Positions 25,301 through 32,706 of a stretch of DNA of 34,031 bases are shown piece after piece. Every line of letters begins with the position of its first letter. Position 1 is the stretch's first letter. The stretch is from CAZNRY01 sp964575675 (GTDB lineage: Bacteria > Eisenbacteria > RBG-16-71-46 > CAIMUX01 > VGJL01), in NCBI GenBank assembly GCA_964575675.1, contig CAZNRY010000018.1, positions 1 to 34,031 of the forward strand, given 5' to 3'. Below the pieces are notes generated by a model. The model ran no database searches, was not told the origin of the DNA, and saw nothing but the letters and a program-made list of their open reading frames with translations. The position numbers and the translations under genes are program-made.

Positions 25301-28052
25301 CCTGCCGTCGAGTCCTCAGTGGTTCGATCCGACGGCGCTGGAGAGATTCGATGAAGAACGGGTCCTCCTCGTCGATCCGATGGGGCCTGACCCGGCCCGG
25401 GTCTACCTCGTCGACTATCTTCGCGAAACGACGAGCACCTACATCGACGATGAACGGCTTGGCAACCCGGCGGACTTGCTCCGCACGCGCACGGGCGACC
25501 TTCTGATCGTGGACCCCCAGGCGATCTTGATCCCTCAGGGCGCATCGAGCCCGGTCGTCTTCGTGCAAAGGGCGGGGCAGCAGGGTCTTTCGATTTTCAC
25601 GCAAGGGCCGCAGCTCAGGCAGCCGTCCCAGGTAGTGGAGGACGAGGAAGGGCGGCTCTGGCTCGTCGACCGAAACGCCGATCCGAATCCCGCGGCCCCC
25701 GGCGTCGGCGCCCTCTTCCGCCTCGACGCGGTCACGGGCGCGATCATCGACACCTTGCAGTATCCCGAGTTCACGGCCCCCACGGGGGTGACGGCCTGGG
25801 ACGACCGGGGATTGATCGTGGTCGATAGCAGGGCGTCGGTGAGCCCGAGCTCGATCGGCGCCGTGTTCCACGTCGATCCCGACCGCGACACGCTTCAGAC
25901 ATTGGTCACCGACAGCCGGTTCATCCAGCTCCGCAATGCCACCCTTTCGGCGAGCGGCGACATCTGGCTCGTCGATCGGTTCGCGCGCGACGGGACGATG
26001 CCGGACCGTCCCCACGTGCTGTTCCGCTACAATCCCACGACGACGCGGCTCGATGCCGTCCCGCTGCCGTCCGACGCCGTCACGCCCTCGGAGCTGTATG
26101 CGTTCCCAAGTCCTGCCCCGCGCTTCATGGCCTACGGCTACGAAGACCTGAACGGCCCCCCGCTGCAGCCGGGCGACGATCTCCTTTTCCGAGCGCGCGT
26201 CGGAAACGTGGGTGTGAAGCCGACGATGGGCGCCGCATTCCAGGACAGTCTTCCGCTCTGGGTCGTGCTCGATCCCTCCACGATCCTGACGGATACGGGA
26301 AGCGTGCAAACGGTGGAAGGGCGCAACTTCCTCATCTGGAACCTGGATCTGCCGGGCCAGAGCAGCTTCGAGATCTCCTATCGCGGAAAACTGAGGCCCG
26401 ATACGCCGCAGGGGCAGGTGCTCGATTTCCGGTCCCACGTCTGGACGGCCGAGGGAGTCCATAGAATTCGCAAGCTCGACGCCCGCATGCCCATTCTCTT
26501 CGAGGACGGGTTTTTCTACCTGGCGGACGGCGAGGCCGATCCCTTCGGACTCGGATCGGGATACGGCACGCTGTGGAAGATCAACCTCTTGTCAGCGCAG
26601 TTCATCGCCATGGGAAGCTCGACCGCGATGAAACAGCCGGTCAATGCCACGGTACTTCCCGCTCTGAGGCCGGAGATCCTCCTCGTCGACTCCTCGGCGA
26701 ACCCGATGGGCTATACGAAGGGACAGGGGGCGCTCTGGCGGTGGGACCCCGAGAGCCTCGAATTCGATCTGATCGTGGCCGACTCCACGTTCATGAGCCC
26801 GCGCACCGCGGTGCCGATCAGCGACCACGAGGTCCTGCTCCTCGACGCCGAGGCGGACCCGTTCGATTTGTTCACGCGACCTGACCTCCCGGGTGCGATC
26901 TACTACGTCGATGTGGCGGCCAAGACGGTCCGGCCGTACTACTCCGATTCCCTGATCGCCACGCCGCGGGACATCGTGCTCGACGGACGTGGAGGGGTGT
27001 TCGTGATCGATTCGGACGCCGACCCCGGCAACTTCGGTTTTCGTGGAGGGGCGGTTTTCCACGTCGACCTCTTGCAGAAGCGGACGACCCTCTACTGCGC
27101 CTCTGCCGATTTCCGCGGTCCCATCGCGGGGACGATCGGCCCCGATGGCTTGCTCTATGTGCTCGATCGGGACGCGACGTTGACGGTCGACCCTGCGGCC
27201 CACGGGGGAGTCTTCCGGATCGACCGCATGGGCAACGCGGAGCTCTATGCAACCTCGGTCCAGTTCCGCCGGCCGACCCACCTCTCGTTCACGGCCGGCG
27301 GGGGACTGATGGTTTCCGACGAGATCGCGGACCCATCCGCGTTCGGGGAGCTGCACGGGGCGGTCTTTTTGCAGCCGAGCCCCGGCAGCGAGTTCGGGGT
27401 CCTCGTGGCCTCGCGGCGGACGAAGATGCCGGGCGGCTTCTTCGTGCGCGACAGCCTGACGCCGATCGAGGTGACGGGGCTGGAAGCAACTGCGGTCGAG
27501 GATGGGATCCGGATCCGCTGGCAGGTTCCCGAAGCGCGGTTCGAAGGGTTCGTCTGCATGCGCGCAGAGGGAGAAGAGCCCCCGGCCGAGAGCTTCGAGT
27601 TCCTGAACTTGGATAACCCCGTTCCCGGAGATGGGCCCTGGGAATATCTCGACGGCGATCTCTCGCCCGGCGGGACCTACGCCTACAAGATCGGGGCGAT
27701 CGTTCCCGGAGGGGGGATGCGCATCTATGGTCCCATCGTCGCGAGGGCCCTTCTCACGCAACCCTTCGCGCTCTTCCCGGCGGCGCCGAACCCGGCCATC
27801 GGCTCTACGACCCTCTCGTTTCGGATTCCGCGCGCCGGGCGGACCGTGCTCCGGCTCTATGAGCTCTCCGGACGCCTCGTTCGCACATTGTCGGACGAGA
27901 CGTTCACTCCCGGACGCAAGACGATCGTCTGGGATGGGCGAAACGACCTAGGCCATCGCGTTGCGAGCGGCATGTACTTCGTCCGGCTTCGTTGGGTGGA
28001 GCGGACGGGGAAGGAACGAACGGCGGAGGGCCGCGTGATCCTCCTTCGATAG
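22365..28052 (+). CDS. Giant secreted beta-propeller protein with FlgD-like / T9SS C-terminal domain
   Basis: About 1,895 residues. From GTG 22365 a basic stretch and the hydrophobic core VALLGLLLFAFAGWSGAA form a signal peptide. TTG 22296 is an alternative start with its own weak SD. Four similar modules of about 440 residues follow. Each has six repeats of a blade motif of the type DxDADPxGLGxxxGALFxVD, which I read as a six-bladed propeller. The first three are each followed by a DUF11-like beta domain marked by a G-x-P-L-x-x-G-D motif. After module four come a fibronectin III-like domain (about 27460-27750) and the C-terminal domain from 27762. That domain contains PNPAIGSTTLSFRIP, LYELSGRLVRTL, WDGRNDLGHRVASGMYFVRL, the FlgD-like sorting domain of T9SS cargo. 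It is probably surface-exposed or released. The ligand is unknown. Confidence 0.85.
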   Translation: MSFLSDFHKDRLRGVGRASGRPIGRWSKRVALLGLLLFAFAGWSGAATLRRGDLILSDRSADPLFYHDSRGALFLVGPDPTEHVIPLASPVGFLNPTASIVRYDGKIVVADADADPAGLGGARGALFLVDPTLELPGVAEVFATSPAWDNPADVMEEPSGDYLVLDSDADPLRLGNRPGALFRVDRESREVTLVAANIFFSDPRSMMFDIDGKVLVWDQRANPRQLPGLPGALFRIDPSNGNVEVIFSFAGVFTSPGGIALDANGDYLILDRDANPEGLPYVAPGAIFRVRRIDLTVEPIFTDPLFVEPYDFVLDPTGDVWVLDRRAYEGDVLHAGALFRCDLSTGEITRKEYSDYFSTLSGLTQFAGTPLDASTVTCDDLSGQPLEPGDRVRVTPRVHNGFGNDLRVTFTHSITSLWDFRVGSGSAPTGEITYDPTSRTVNWTGDVPPGGDVDFAYEIRLHDEAPVGTAVHEPFAVAISGASSQTALFYDAVVQPGATPGRTFWADYEVVAGVTEGVIFERQAEQVAPVRIFHGAPLVTPDDLAFLPSGEVLVLDRLSYPRGPTRPPGGIYKIDPATSTIDTLLAFEDYPSFRTPVGIAGGAPDQLLIVDKDANPLGYAGSPGAVYGLDLSSMEILLVATSPQFSEPVDAFLESTGLILVVDIDANPSGLYPHAGALFEVEPSTAQVRALPHPANTFADPIGVAEGLDGKVFVADFSADPLHLGRNTGCVFVVDRLNDNTVQVFSADGLYVDPTDVVARLDGSVIVTDRDANPFNLPPRDYGAVFQVARTGGRPSVYSASPIQYGPSAAAVFTGGDLRTSDSYLVDVNGPPLLQGDTLRFEVMIHNTGRLTIPEAMANVILSPHLGLIDVAGADGVIIDPLLPGLNWVGSVLPKQTIGLTIRSRVDMEGIDFGTIVHNRLELSGPPGAIRDSSGARVMTRLGTGDMMLVDSNADPEAGGSPRGALYLVRSSTGSTDLILPSSPQWFDPTALERFDEERVLLVDPMGPDPARVYLVDYLRETTSTYIDDERLGNPADLLRTRTGDLLIVDPQAILIPQGASSPVVFVQRAGQQGLSIFTQGPQLRQPSQVVEDEEGRLWLVDRNADPNPAAPGVGALFRLDAVTGAIIDTLQYPEFTAPTGVTAWDDRGLIVVDSRASVSPSSIGAVFHVDPDRDTLQTLVTDSRFIQLRNATLSASGDIWLVDRFARDGTMPDRPHVLFRYNPTTTRLDAVPLPSDAVTPSELYAFPSPAPRFMAYGYEDLNGPPLQPGDDLLFRARVGNVGVKPTMGAAFQDSLPLWVVLDPSTILTDTGSVQTVEGRNFLIWNLDLPGQSSFEISYRGKLRPDTPQGQVLDFRSHVWTAEGVHRIRKLDARMPILFEDGFFYLADGEADPFGLGSGYGTLWKINLLSAQFIAMGSSTAMKQPVNATVLPALRPEILLVDSSANPMGYTKGQGALWRWDPESLEFDLIVADSTFMSPRTAVPISDHEVLLLDAEADPFDLFTRPDLPGAIYYVDVAAKTVRPYYSDSLIATPRDIVLDGRGGVFVIDSDADPGNFGFRGGAVFHVDLLQKRTTLYCASADFRGPIAGTIGPDGLLYVLDRDATLTVDPAAHGGVFRIDRMGNAELYATSVQFRRPTHLSFTAGGGLMVSDEIADPSAFGELHGAVFLQPSPGSEFGVLVASRRTKMPGGFFVRDSLTPIEVTGLEATAVEDGIRIRWQVPEARFEGFVCMRAEGEEPPAESFEFLNLDNPVPGDGPWEYLDGDLSPGGTYAYKIGAIVPGGGMRIYGPIVARALLTQPFALFPAAPNPAIGSTTLSFRIPRAGRTVLRLYELSGRLVRTLSDETFTPGRKTIVWDGRNDLGHRVASGMYFVRLRWVERTGKERTAEGRVILLR
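22515..27443 (+). repeat. 24 protein-level blade repeats in four sets of six
   Basis: The repeat core is [hydrophobic]3-D-x-[D/S/R]-A-[D/N]-P followed by 5-12 residues and G-[A]-[L/V/I]-[F/Y]-x-[V/I]-D. Sets lie at about 22515-23480, 23865-24794, 25197-26120 and 26505-27443. Clear examples are VVADADADPAGLGG, LVLDSDADPLRLGN, LIVDKDANPLGYAG and FVIDSDADPGNFGF. Set two opens with a degenerate blade (TFWADYEVVAGVTEG) and set three has several without the DADP core. DNA identity between blades is low, so the copies are old. The Asp-rich loops could bind calcium, which is inference. Confidence 0.7.
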
Positions 28053-28195
28053 TGCCCCTTTCCCGCAACGGCACGCGATCTTCGTGGCGAGCATCCGGTT
28101 CCCGAACGACGAATCCTGGACACCCCCGCCGTCGAAAGCCCGTCGGTCCTTCCCAGATCTCCCCAATCTGAGGCCTGTGCGGCCGCCAGGTTGCT

Positions 28196-28210
28196 TGGCA
28201 CGCCTCTTGT
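28196..28210 (+). promoter_or_regulatory. Possible sigma-54 promoter
   Basis: TGGCACG-CCTC-TTGT matches the -24/-12 sigma-54 consensus (TGGCACG-N4-TTGC) except for the last base. The GG (28197-28198) and GT (28209-28210) have the required 10-base separation. The start would fall near 28222, just before the ATG at 28238. It lies in the 185-base gap after the giant gene, where I see nothing else. No sigma-54 or activator gene is in the window. Confidence 0.35.
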
Positions 28211-28237
28211 TTCCATCTCCCCCGGGGGGGGAGGCGG

Positions 28238-28531
28238 ATGTTCCATCATGGTCGGGTTGAAAGGGACTCGGGCAGGCCGCGCGCCCCTGCGCACGAACGG
28301 CTCGAGCGGCTGATCGAGGCGAGACGGGCCTTCTTCGCGGGCGACGTCGAGCAGGCGCTCGGCGCCTACACGAAGCTGCTTAATCCCGCCACACCCCATC
28401 CATCGGCGCTGCTCGACGTACAGAAGATTCTGCTCGCTTTCGATCAGATGGCGGCTCTGGATTCTGAGTTCCGGGTTGCCCGCGGTCGGCTGCGCAGAAG
28501 GCTCGTGGAGCTGCTCAACGGGAGCGGCTAG
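28238..28531 (+). CDS. Small hypothetical protein, helical, possibly TPR-like
   Basis: A frame of 97 residues with codon use (G/C in third positions) like its neighbours. I do not recognise a family. The first 25 residues are basic. Then ERLIEARRAFFAGDVEQALG, AYTKLLN and PSALLDVQKILLAFDQ look like paired helices, loosely like a single TPR unit, and the C-terminus is Arg-rich. No signal peptide or membrane helix is present. A GGGAGG lies just 3 bases before the ATG, closer than usual. A possible sigma-54 promoter lies 28 bases upstream, and the first 125-bp repeat begins 18 bases after the stop. Confidence 0.5.
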   Translation: MFHHGRVERDSGRPRAPAHERLERLIEARRAFFAGDVEQALGAYTKLLNPATPHPSALLDVQKILLAFDQMAALDSEFRVARGRLRRRLVELLNGSG

Positions 28532-28549
28532 TCCGGCTCTCGGGGCAGC

Positions 28550-28674
28550 CTAGACCGCTTTGACTTCGGCTGAGAAGCGAGCCCGCGCGCCGCGAGGTCC
28601 GGCGCCCCCGGAACAATAGCCGGGCCGAGCGGATGCGCGAGGCGAGCTTCTCAGATCTACTCAAACTGGTTTAG
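28550..28674. repeat. 125-bp structured dispersed repeat, copy 1
   Basis: It starts CTAGACCGCTTTGA and ends TCAAACTGGTTTAG; these ends pair over 13 of 14 positions when G-U is allowed. Inside, CTGAGAAGC pairs with GCTTCTCAG, and at the tip CCCGG pairs with CCGGG around an 8-base loop. It is about 85 percent identical over the same 125-base length to copy 2 at 31793-31917. It lies between the ends of the small gene and the minus-strand rhomboid gene, so it could act as a terminator for both. Confidence 0.85.
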
Positions 28675-28695
28675 TCCGCTCGCGCGGCGAAACGA

Positions 28696-29394
28696 TCAGA
28701 GGCGCCAGGAGCCGCTGAACGGCTCGACCCGAGCCGCGCGCCGCCGCCGTCGGAAGAACGGCAGGAGCACCACCCCCGCGAGGAGCCCTCCGATGTGGGC
28801 GAACCACGCGACCCCGCCGCCGGCGCCCCCCGATGCGGCGCCCTGGAGCAGTTGAATCCCGAACCAGATCCCCACCCAGAGGAGCGCGGGAATCGGGATC
28901 ACTGAGATGTAGAAAAACAGGAAAACCAGGGTCTGGATACGGGCCCTCGGGAAGAGGAATGCATAGGCGCCAAGCACCCCCGAGATCGCTCCGGAAGCCC
29001 CCACCGTGGGGATCGTGCTCGCCGGATCGCTGGCGTAGTGGACGAGGCCCGCGGCCACCCCGCTCAGCAGATAGAAGGTCAGGAAGCGAAACGAACCGAG
29101 CTCGTCCTCGACATTGTTGCCGAAGATCCAGAGAAAGAGCATGTTGCCGCCCAGATGAAGCGGACCGGCGTGGAGGAACTGCGAGGTGAGCAACGTGAGC
29201 GCCGGCGCGATGCCGGGGATCGGTGCGCTTCCGCCGAGCCGCGCCGGGATCAGGGCGGCCGCCTGCACGAGGGCCCTCCCTGATTCTCCGGGCAGAACCC
29301 ACTGCCAGATCGAAACGAGCACGTTGACGCCGATCAAGAGGATGGTCATCCGAGCCGGAGACCGGGTCGGGTTCTCGTCGCGCAAAGGGATCAT
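28696..29394 (-). CDS. Rhomboid family intramembrane serine protease
   Basis: A protein of 232 residues with about six membrane helices. The catalytic serine is S134 in VGASGAISGVLGAY and the catalytic histidine H200 in AHIGGLLAGV. HLGGNMLFLWIFGNNVED (80-97) is the conserved helix-2 block whose His and Asn form the oxyanion hole. It cleaves membrane-spanning segments of other proteins; the substrate is unknown. I chose ATG 29394, since the upstream part of the frame is Arg-rich, non-hydrophobic and overlaps the divergent NYN gene. The C-terminus ends in a short Arg-rich tail. It is divergent from the NYN gene with a 47-base gap. Confidence 0.93.
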   Translation of the reverse strand: MIPLRDENPTRSPARMTILLIGVNVLVSIWQWVLPGESGRALVQAAALIPARLGGSAPIPGIAPALTLLTSQFLHAGPLHLGGNMLFLWIFGNNVEDELGSFRFLTFYLLSGVAAGLVHYASDPASTIPTVGASGAISGVLGAYAFLFPRARIQTLVFLFFYISVIPIPALLWVGIWFGIQLLQGAASGGAGGGVAWFAHIGGLLAGVVLLPFFRRRRRAARVEPFSGSWRL

Positions 29395-29441
29395 TGCGCA
29401 CCAGGTTACGCTCGGGGGCTCCGGCGCGCTACGATGGGCCG

Positions 29442-30308
29442 ATGCGGACCGATCCGCGCGCCGGAGCGCGCGCCGGAACCGGGCAGTTCTTCCGGGGCGG
29501 TGGTTTCTTCGGCGGCCGGTCGAGGGGGGGAGTCGTGGCTCATGCGAAGCGAGGCGCCTTGCCGGGCGATCCCGGTCGCTACCGGTGGATCGTGGACGGC
29601 CACAACGCGATTTTCGCCCATTCCGATCTCGAACGGCTCCAAACGGGCGGCGAGAAGGGTGAGGCGAGGCGCCACTTGGAGCAGATGCTCGAGCGGTTCG
29701 CTGCACGCTACCAAACGACCGTGCTGATCGTTTACGACGGCAACCGGATCGAACACAACCCCGGTCGCTACTCCGGGCCTAGAGTTTCGAGCAGCTACAC
29801 GCTCGCGCCCGAGGAGGCCGATGACCGCATCATCTGGATGGCCACGACGGCGGCCGCCCGCGGGGAGAGGATCGCGGTGGTAAGCTCGGATCGAAGGACT
29901 CTCGGTTCGCGCCTCCCGCAGGCGGTCGTCCAGGTCGAGCCCTCCGCGCTCTATGAGCGGCTTAGCGGGGGGGGCGGAGACGAGGAACGCCCTCGGGGCC
30001 GGCCGCCGGGCGATTACGGCGATATCGAACAGCACTTCCTGGATGCGGGGGGCCAAGCGCAGAGAGACGATGACGACGCGCCCCCCGAGATGACGCCGCG
30101 GCCGGTCGACCTCGGACGGAAGGGCTCGCCGCCCACTGCGAAGGTTGCCAAGGCGGAACCGCCGCGGGCAGTGGGGAGCGGCCTCACGGCCCAGCCCGCG
30201 GGGAGTCCCTCCGATCTTGACGCGAAGAAAGAACGCGGGCGGAGGAAGCACGAGCGGCGGCTCGCCCATCGGCAGGCGGTCCGGAAGAAGGCTGGCAAGC
30301 GACACTGA
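29442..30308 (+). CDS. NYN-domain (YacP/PIN-like) predicted ribonuclease with basic tail
   Basis: A protein of 288 residues. The NYN core spans about 46-165: RWIVDGHNAIF with acidic D52, VLIVYDGNRIE, APEEADDRIIW and VVSSDRRTLG, placing the Asp residues expected for a metal-dependent nuclease. The first 40 residues are Gly/Arg-rich. After 175 a low-complexity tail of over 100 residues ends in a Lys/Arg-rich stretch (KKERGRRKHERR), suited to RNA binding. ATG 29442 is used; TTG 29394 is an upstream option. No SD is visible before 29442, and a -10-like TACGAT ends 6 bases before it, so the mRNA may be leaderless. pgi follows 27 bases after. Confidence 0.8.
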   Translation: MRTDPRAGARAGTGQFFRGGGFFGGRSRGGVVAHAKRGALPGDPGRYRWIVDGHNAIFAHSDLERLQTGGEKGEARRHLEQMLERFAARYQTTVLIVYDGNRIEHNPGRYSGPRVSSSYTLAPEEADDRIIWMATTAAARGERIAVVSSDRRTLGSRLPQAVVQVEPSALYERLSGGGGDEERPRGRPPGDYGDIEQHFLDAGGQAQRDDDDAPPEMTPRPVDLGRKGSPPTAKVAKAEPPRAVGSGLTAQPAGSPSDLDAKKERGRRKHERRLAHRQAVRKKAGKRH

Positions 30309-30335
30309 CGAGTCTGGCATCGCGAAAGGAGCAGC

Positions 30336-31796
30336 ATGATCGACAGAGACGCAGTTCCGAGTCCGCGCGACCTCGGGACGGATCCTGAAGGCGACGTCCG
30401 ACTCGATCTTTCCGGACTTCTGTCCGAATCGATCGGCCCGGCCCACGGCATCACGCAGTCGGAGTGGAAGGGGATCGAGCAGAACCTGGAGCGGGTCGCC
30501 GGGGAGATCGACGAGTACCGTCAGCAGGGCAGGCTCGAGGTTCTGGATCTTCCCTATCGCTCTGAATGCATCCCCGAGATCCGCGAGATCGCTTCCGCCT
30601 GCCGGGCGGCGCGGAACTTCGTCGTCCTGGGAATCGGCGGATCTGCGCTCGGTGCGCGCGCGATCTACGACGCCTGCCTGCCCCCCTTTCACAACCTGCT
30701 CCCCGAATCCAGCCGGGGCGCGCCGCGCCTCTTCGTCGCAGAGAACGTCGACCCCGAGACCCTCGATGCGCTTCTCCGCGTTGCCCCTCCCTCGGAGACG
30801 GTCTACAACGTCGTCAGCAAGTCCGGCTCGACGATCGAAACGATCGCGCAGCTTCTGGTCGTCTGGGAGCGCCTGCGCCGCGAGCTCGGGGACCGGGCGG
30901 CGGAGCATATTGTCGTCACGACCGATCCGGAGCGCGGCTTCCTCCGTGGACTGGCGCGGGAGAAGGGGCTTCGCGCCCTTCCCGTCCCCGAGGCGGTCGG
31001 GGGGCGCTTCTCGGTCCTGACCGCGGTCGGCCTGCTTCCCGCGGCCGTCGCCGGCATCGCGCCCGAGGATCTTCTTCGCGGCGCGGCGCGGATGGACGAG
31101 CGCTGCCGCAGCAGGAGCTGGCGGGAGAACCCAGCGCTCGCGCTCGCGGCCTCCCACTTCATGATGGACAGGATGAAGGGGGCGGGGATCGCGGTCATGA
31201 TGCCCTACTCCGATGCGCTTCGCTCCTTCTCGGAGTGGTTCTGCCAGATCTGGGCCGAGAGTCTGGGCAAGCGGGCGACTCCCTCGGGAACCCATAAGGC
31301 GCCGGTTGGCCAGACACCGGTCCGCGCCGTCGGGGCCACCGATCAGCACTCCCAGCTCCAGCTCTACGTGGAGGGGCCGAACGACAAGCTCTTCACGATC
31401 CTCTCGGTCGAGAGGCCGCGCACGGAAATCCCGATCCCGAAAGAGCCGTTGCCCGGGTTGGCGGAAGCCGGGCTCGCGCACATCGGCGGGCATGGGATCG
31501 GCGAGCTCCTTTCCCTCGAGAGGTGCGCGACGGAGCTCGTCCTGACAGGGGAAGAACGGCCGCTTCTGTTGCTCGAGATACCGCGCCTCTCGGCCGACGC
31601 TCTTGGGCAGATGTTCTTCCTTTACGAGTGGGCGACGATCGCGGCCGCGATGTTGTACCATGTGAATCCATTCGACCAGCCGGGCGTGGAGGAGGGCAAG
31701 CGGCTCACCCATGCCGCGATGGGCCAGTCGGGTGCGGAGGATCTTGGAGAGCGGGTGCGGGGGTACCGTGAGCGCGCGGACCGCTACCGGATCTAG
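30336..31796 (+). CDS. pgi: Glucose-6-phosphate isomerase
   Basis: A cytoplasmic enzyme of 486 residues interconverting glucose-6-phosphate and fructose-6-phosphate. The phosphate-binding motif VLGIGGSALGARA, the SKSGSTIET block, GGRFSVLTAVGLLPAA, the catalytic-region GATDQHSQLQLYVEGPNDK and the late lysine block VEEGKRLTHAAMG are all present. The length is intermediate between the short thermophile type and the long E. coli type. ATG 30336 has AAAGGAG 4 bases upstream. The stop codon TAG lies inside the left end of 125-bp repeat copy 2. Confidence 0.95.
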   Translation: MIDRDAVPSPRDLGTDPEGDVRLDLSGLLSESIGPAHGITQSEWKGIEQNLERVAGEIDEYRQQGRLEVLDLPYRSECIPEIREIASACRAARNFVVLGIGGSALGARAIYDACLPPFHNLLPESSRGAPRLFVAENVDPETLDALLRVAPPSETVYNVVSKSGSTIETIAQLLVVWERLRRELGDRAAEHIVVTTDPERGFLRGLAREKGLRALPVPEAVGGRFSVLTAVGLLPAAVAGIAPEDLLRGAARMDERCRSRSWRENPALALAASHFMMDRMKGAGIAVMMPYSDALRSFSEWFCQIWAESLGKRATPSGTHKAPVGQTPVRAVGATDQHSQLQLYVEGPNDKLFTILSVERPRTEIPIPKEPLPGLAEAGLAHIGGHGIGELLSLERCATELVLTGEERPLLLLEIPRLSADALGQMFFLYEWATIAAAMLYHVNPFDQPGVEEGKRLTHAAMGQSGAEDLGERVRGYRERADRYRI

Positions 31797-31917
31797 ACTG
31801 GATTGACCTTGGCTGAGAAGCGAGCCCGCGCGCCGCGAGGTTCGGCGCCCCGGGGAGAAAGCCCTAGCCGAGTGGATGCGCGAGGCGAGCTTCTCAAGTC
31901 TGCTCAAACTGGTCTAG
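31793..31917. repeat. 125-bp structured dispersed repeat, copy 2
   Basis: Same length and layout as copy 1. The ends CTAGAC and GTCTAG are perfect inverted repeats inside a 14-position stem with one mismatch. TGAGAAGC pairs with GCTTCTCA, and the tip is closed by GGG/CCC plus a G-U pair where copy 1 has C-G. About 19 of 125 bases differ, mostly at the tip and outer ends. It begins inside the stop codon of pgi and ends 32 bases before the TPR gene start. Confidence 0.85.
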
Positions 31918-31949
31918 TCGGGTCTGAGGCCGCACGAGAGGAGGAGATG

Positions 31950-32591
31950 ATGACGGGTCGATCGACTCGGGTCGCGTTCTTCGTGGTGCCGTGGCTTGTG
32001 GTTCTCTTGATGGGCGCCCTCCACCCGGCGCTTGCCGGCGATCCCCCCAAGGATCCGGTGGCTCTTGAGGGCGAAATCCGCGCGGAGTTGGAGAAGACTC
32101 CGGGCGACCCGGATCTCCTCTTCAGGCTCGGCAATGCCCTTTACGACCAGGGCCGCCGCCAGGAGGCGCAGACGAGCTTCGAGAAGGCCGTGGCGCTGAA
32201 GCCCGATTTCGTGAAGGCCATGGTGAATCTCGGGGTCGTCCTGAATGAGAGCGGCAAGTCCGAGGAGGCGCTGAAGTACTTCGAGTCGGCCCTGGCGCTC
32301 TCCCCGAAGGACGTGACGGTTCTCTGCAACAAGGGGCAGGCGCTCTACGCCCTGCGGAAGTATCCGCAGGCGATCGACCTCTATCGGCAGGGGATCCAGG
32401 TCGACCCGGGCGCGCAGCTCCCGCACTATCTGCTCGGCGTGGCCTTCGCGGACGCGGGGATCTACCGGGAGGCGATCGTCGAGTGGGAGAAGGTCGTCCA
32501 GATCGATCCGAAGACCGAGGCCGCGACGACGGCGACCGAGGGGATCAAGGTCCTGCGCACGCTGCTTCCTCCTGAGGAGCAGACGAAGTAG
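31950..32591 (+). CDS. Secreted TPR-repeat protein
   Basis: 213 residues. The N-terminal signal peptide has the core VAFFVVPWLVVLLMGALHP and a likely cut after ALA. Four tandem TPR units of 34 residues follow, each ending in a DP/KP turn: units starting PDLLFRLGNALYDQ, FVKAMVNLGVVLNE, DVTVLCNKGQALYA and AQLPHYLLGVAFAD. It probably serves as a periplasmic scaffold. ATG 31950 has AGGAGG at 5-base spacing; ATG 31947 one codon upstream is equally in frame. The longer frame upstream runs through the repeat and is not used. No catalytic domain is present. Confidence 0.85.
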   Translation: MTGRSTRVAFFVVPWLVVLLMGALHPALAGDPPKDPVALEGEIRAELEKTPGDPDLLFRLGNALYDQGRRQEAQTSFEKAVALKPDFVKAMVNLGVVLNESGKSEEALKYFESALALSPKDVTVLCNKGQALYALRKYPQAIDLYRQGIQVDPGAQLPHYLLGVAFADAGIYREAIVEWEKVVQIDPKTEAATTATEGIKVLRTLLPPEEQTK

Positions 32592-32706
32592 GGTTGCTCG
32601 ACCCGGTTCGGCTCGAACGAGACCCGACGGAGCCGCCGCCCCGTCGGTCTTCTCTTTGGAGGAGAGGAGTCGATTGGCGCATCCAGACGTCCGGCCTGGA
32701 GATCCG

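Noticed and set aside
22515..27443. A CRISPR array or DNA tandem repeat in the giant gene
   Set aside because: Repeats are visible only in the protein, with spacing of roughly 50 residues and low DNA identity. There are no short identical direct repeats with unique spacers, and no cas genes are in the window.
29406..31907. An 833-residue open frame on the minus strand
   Set aside because: It lies antisense to the clearly recognisable NYN and pgi genes, is highly Arg/Asp/Pro-biased, and shows no family motif. It is a product of GC-rich third positions.
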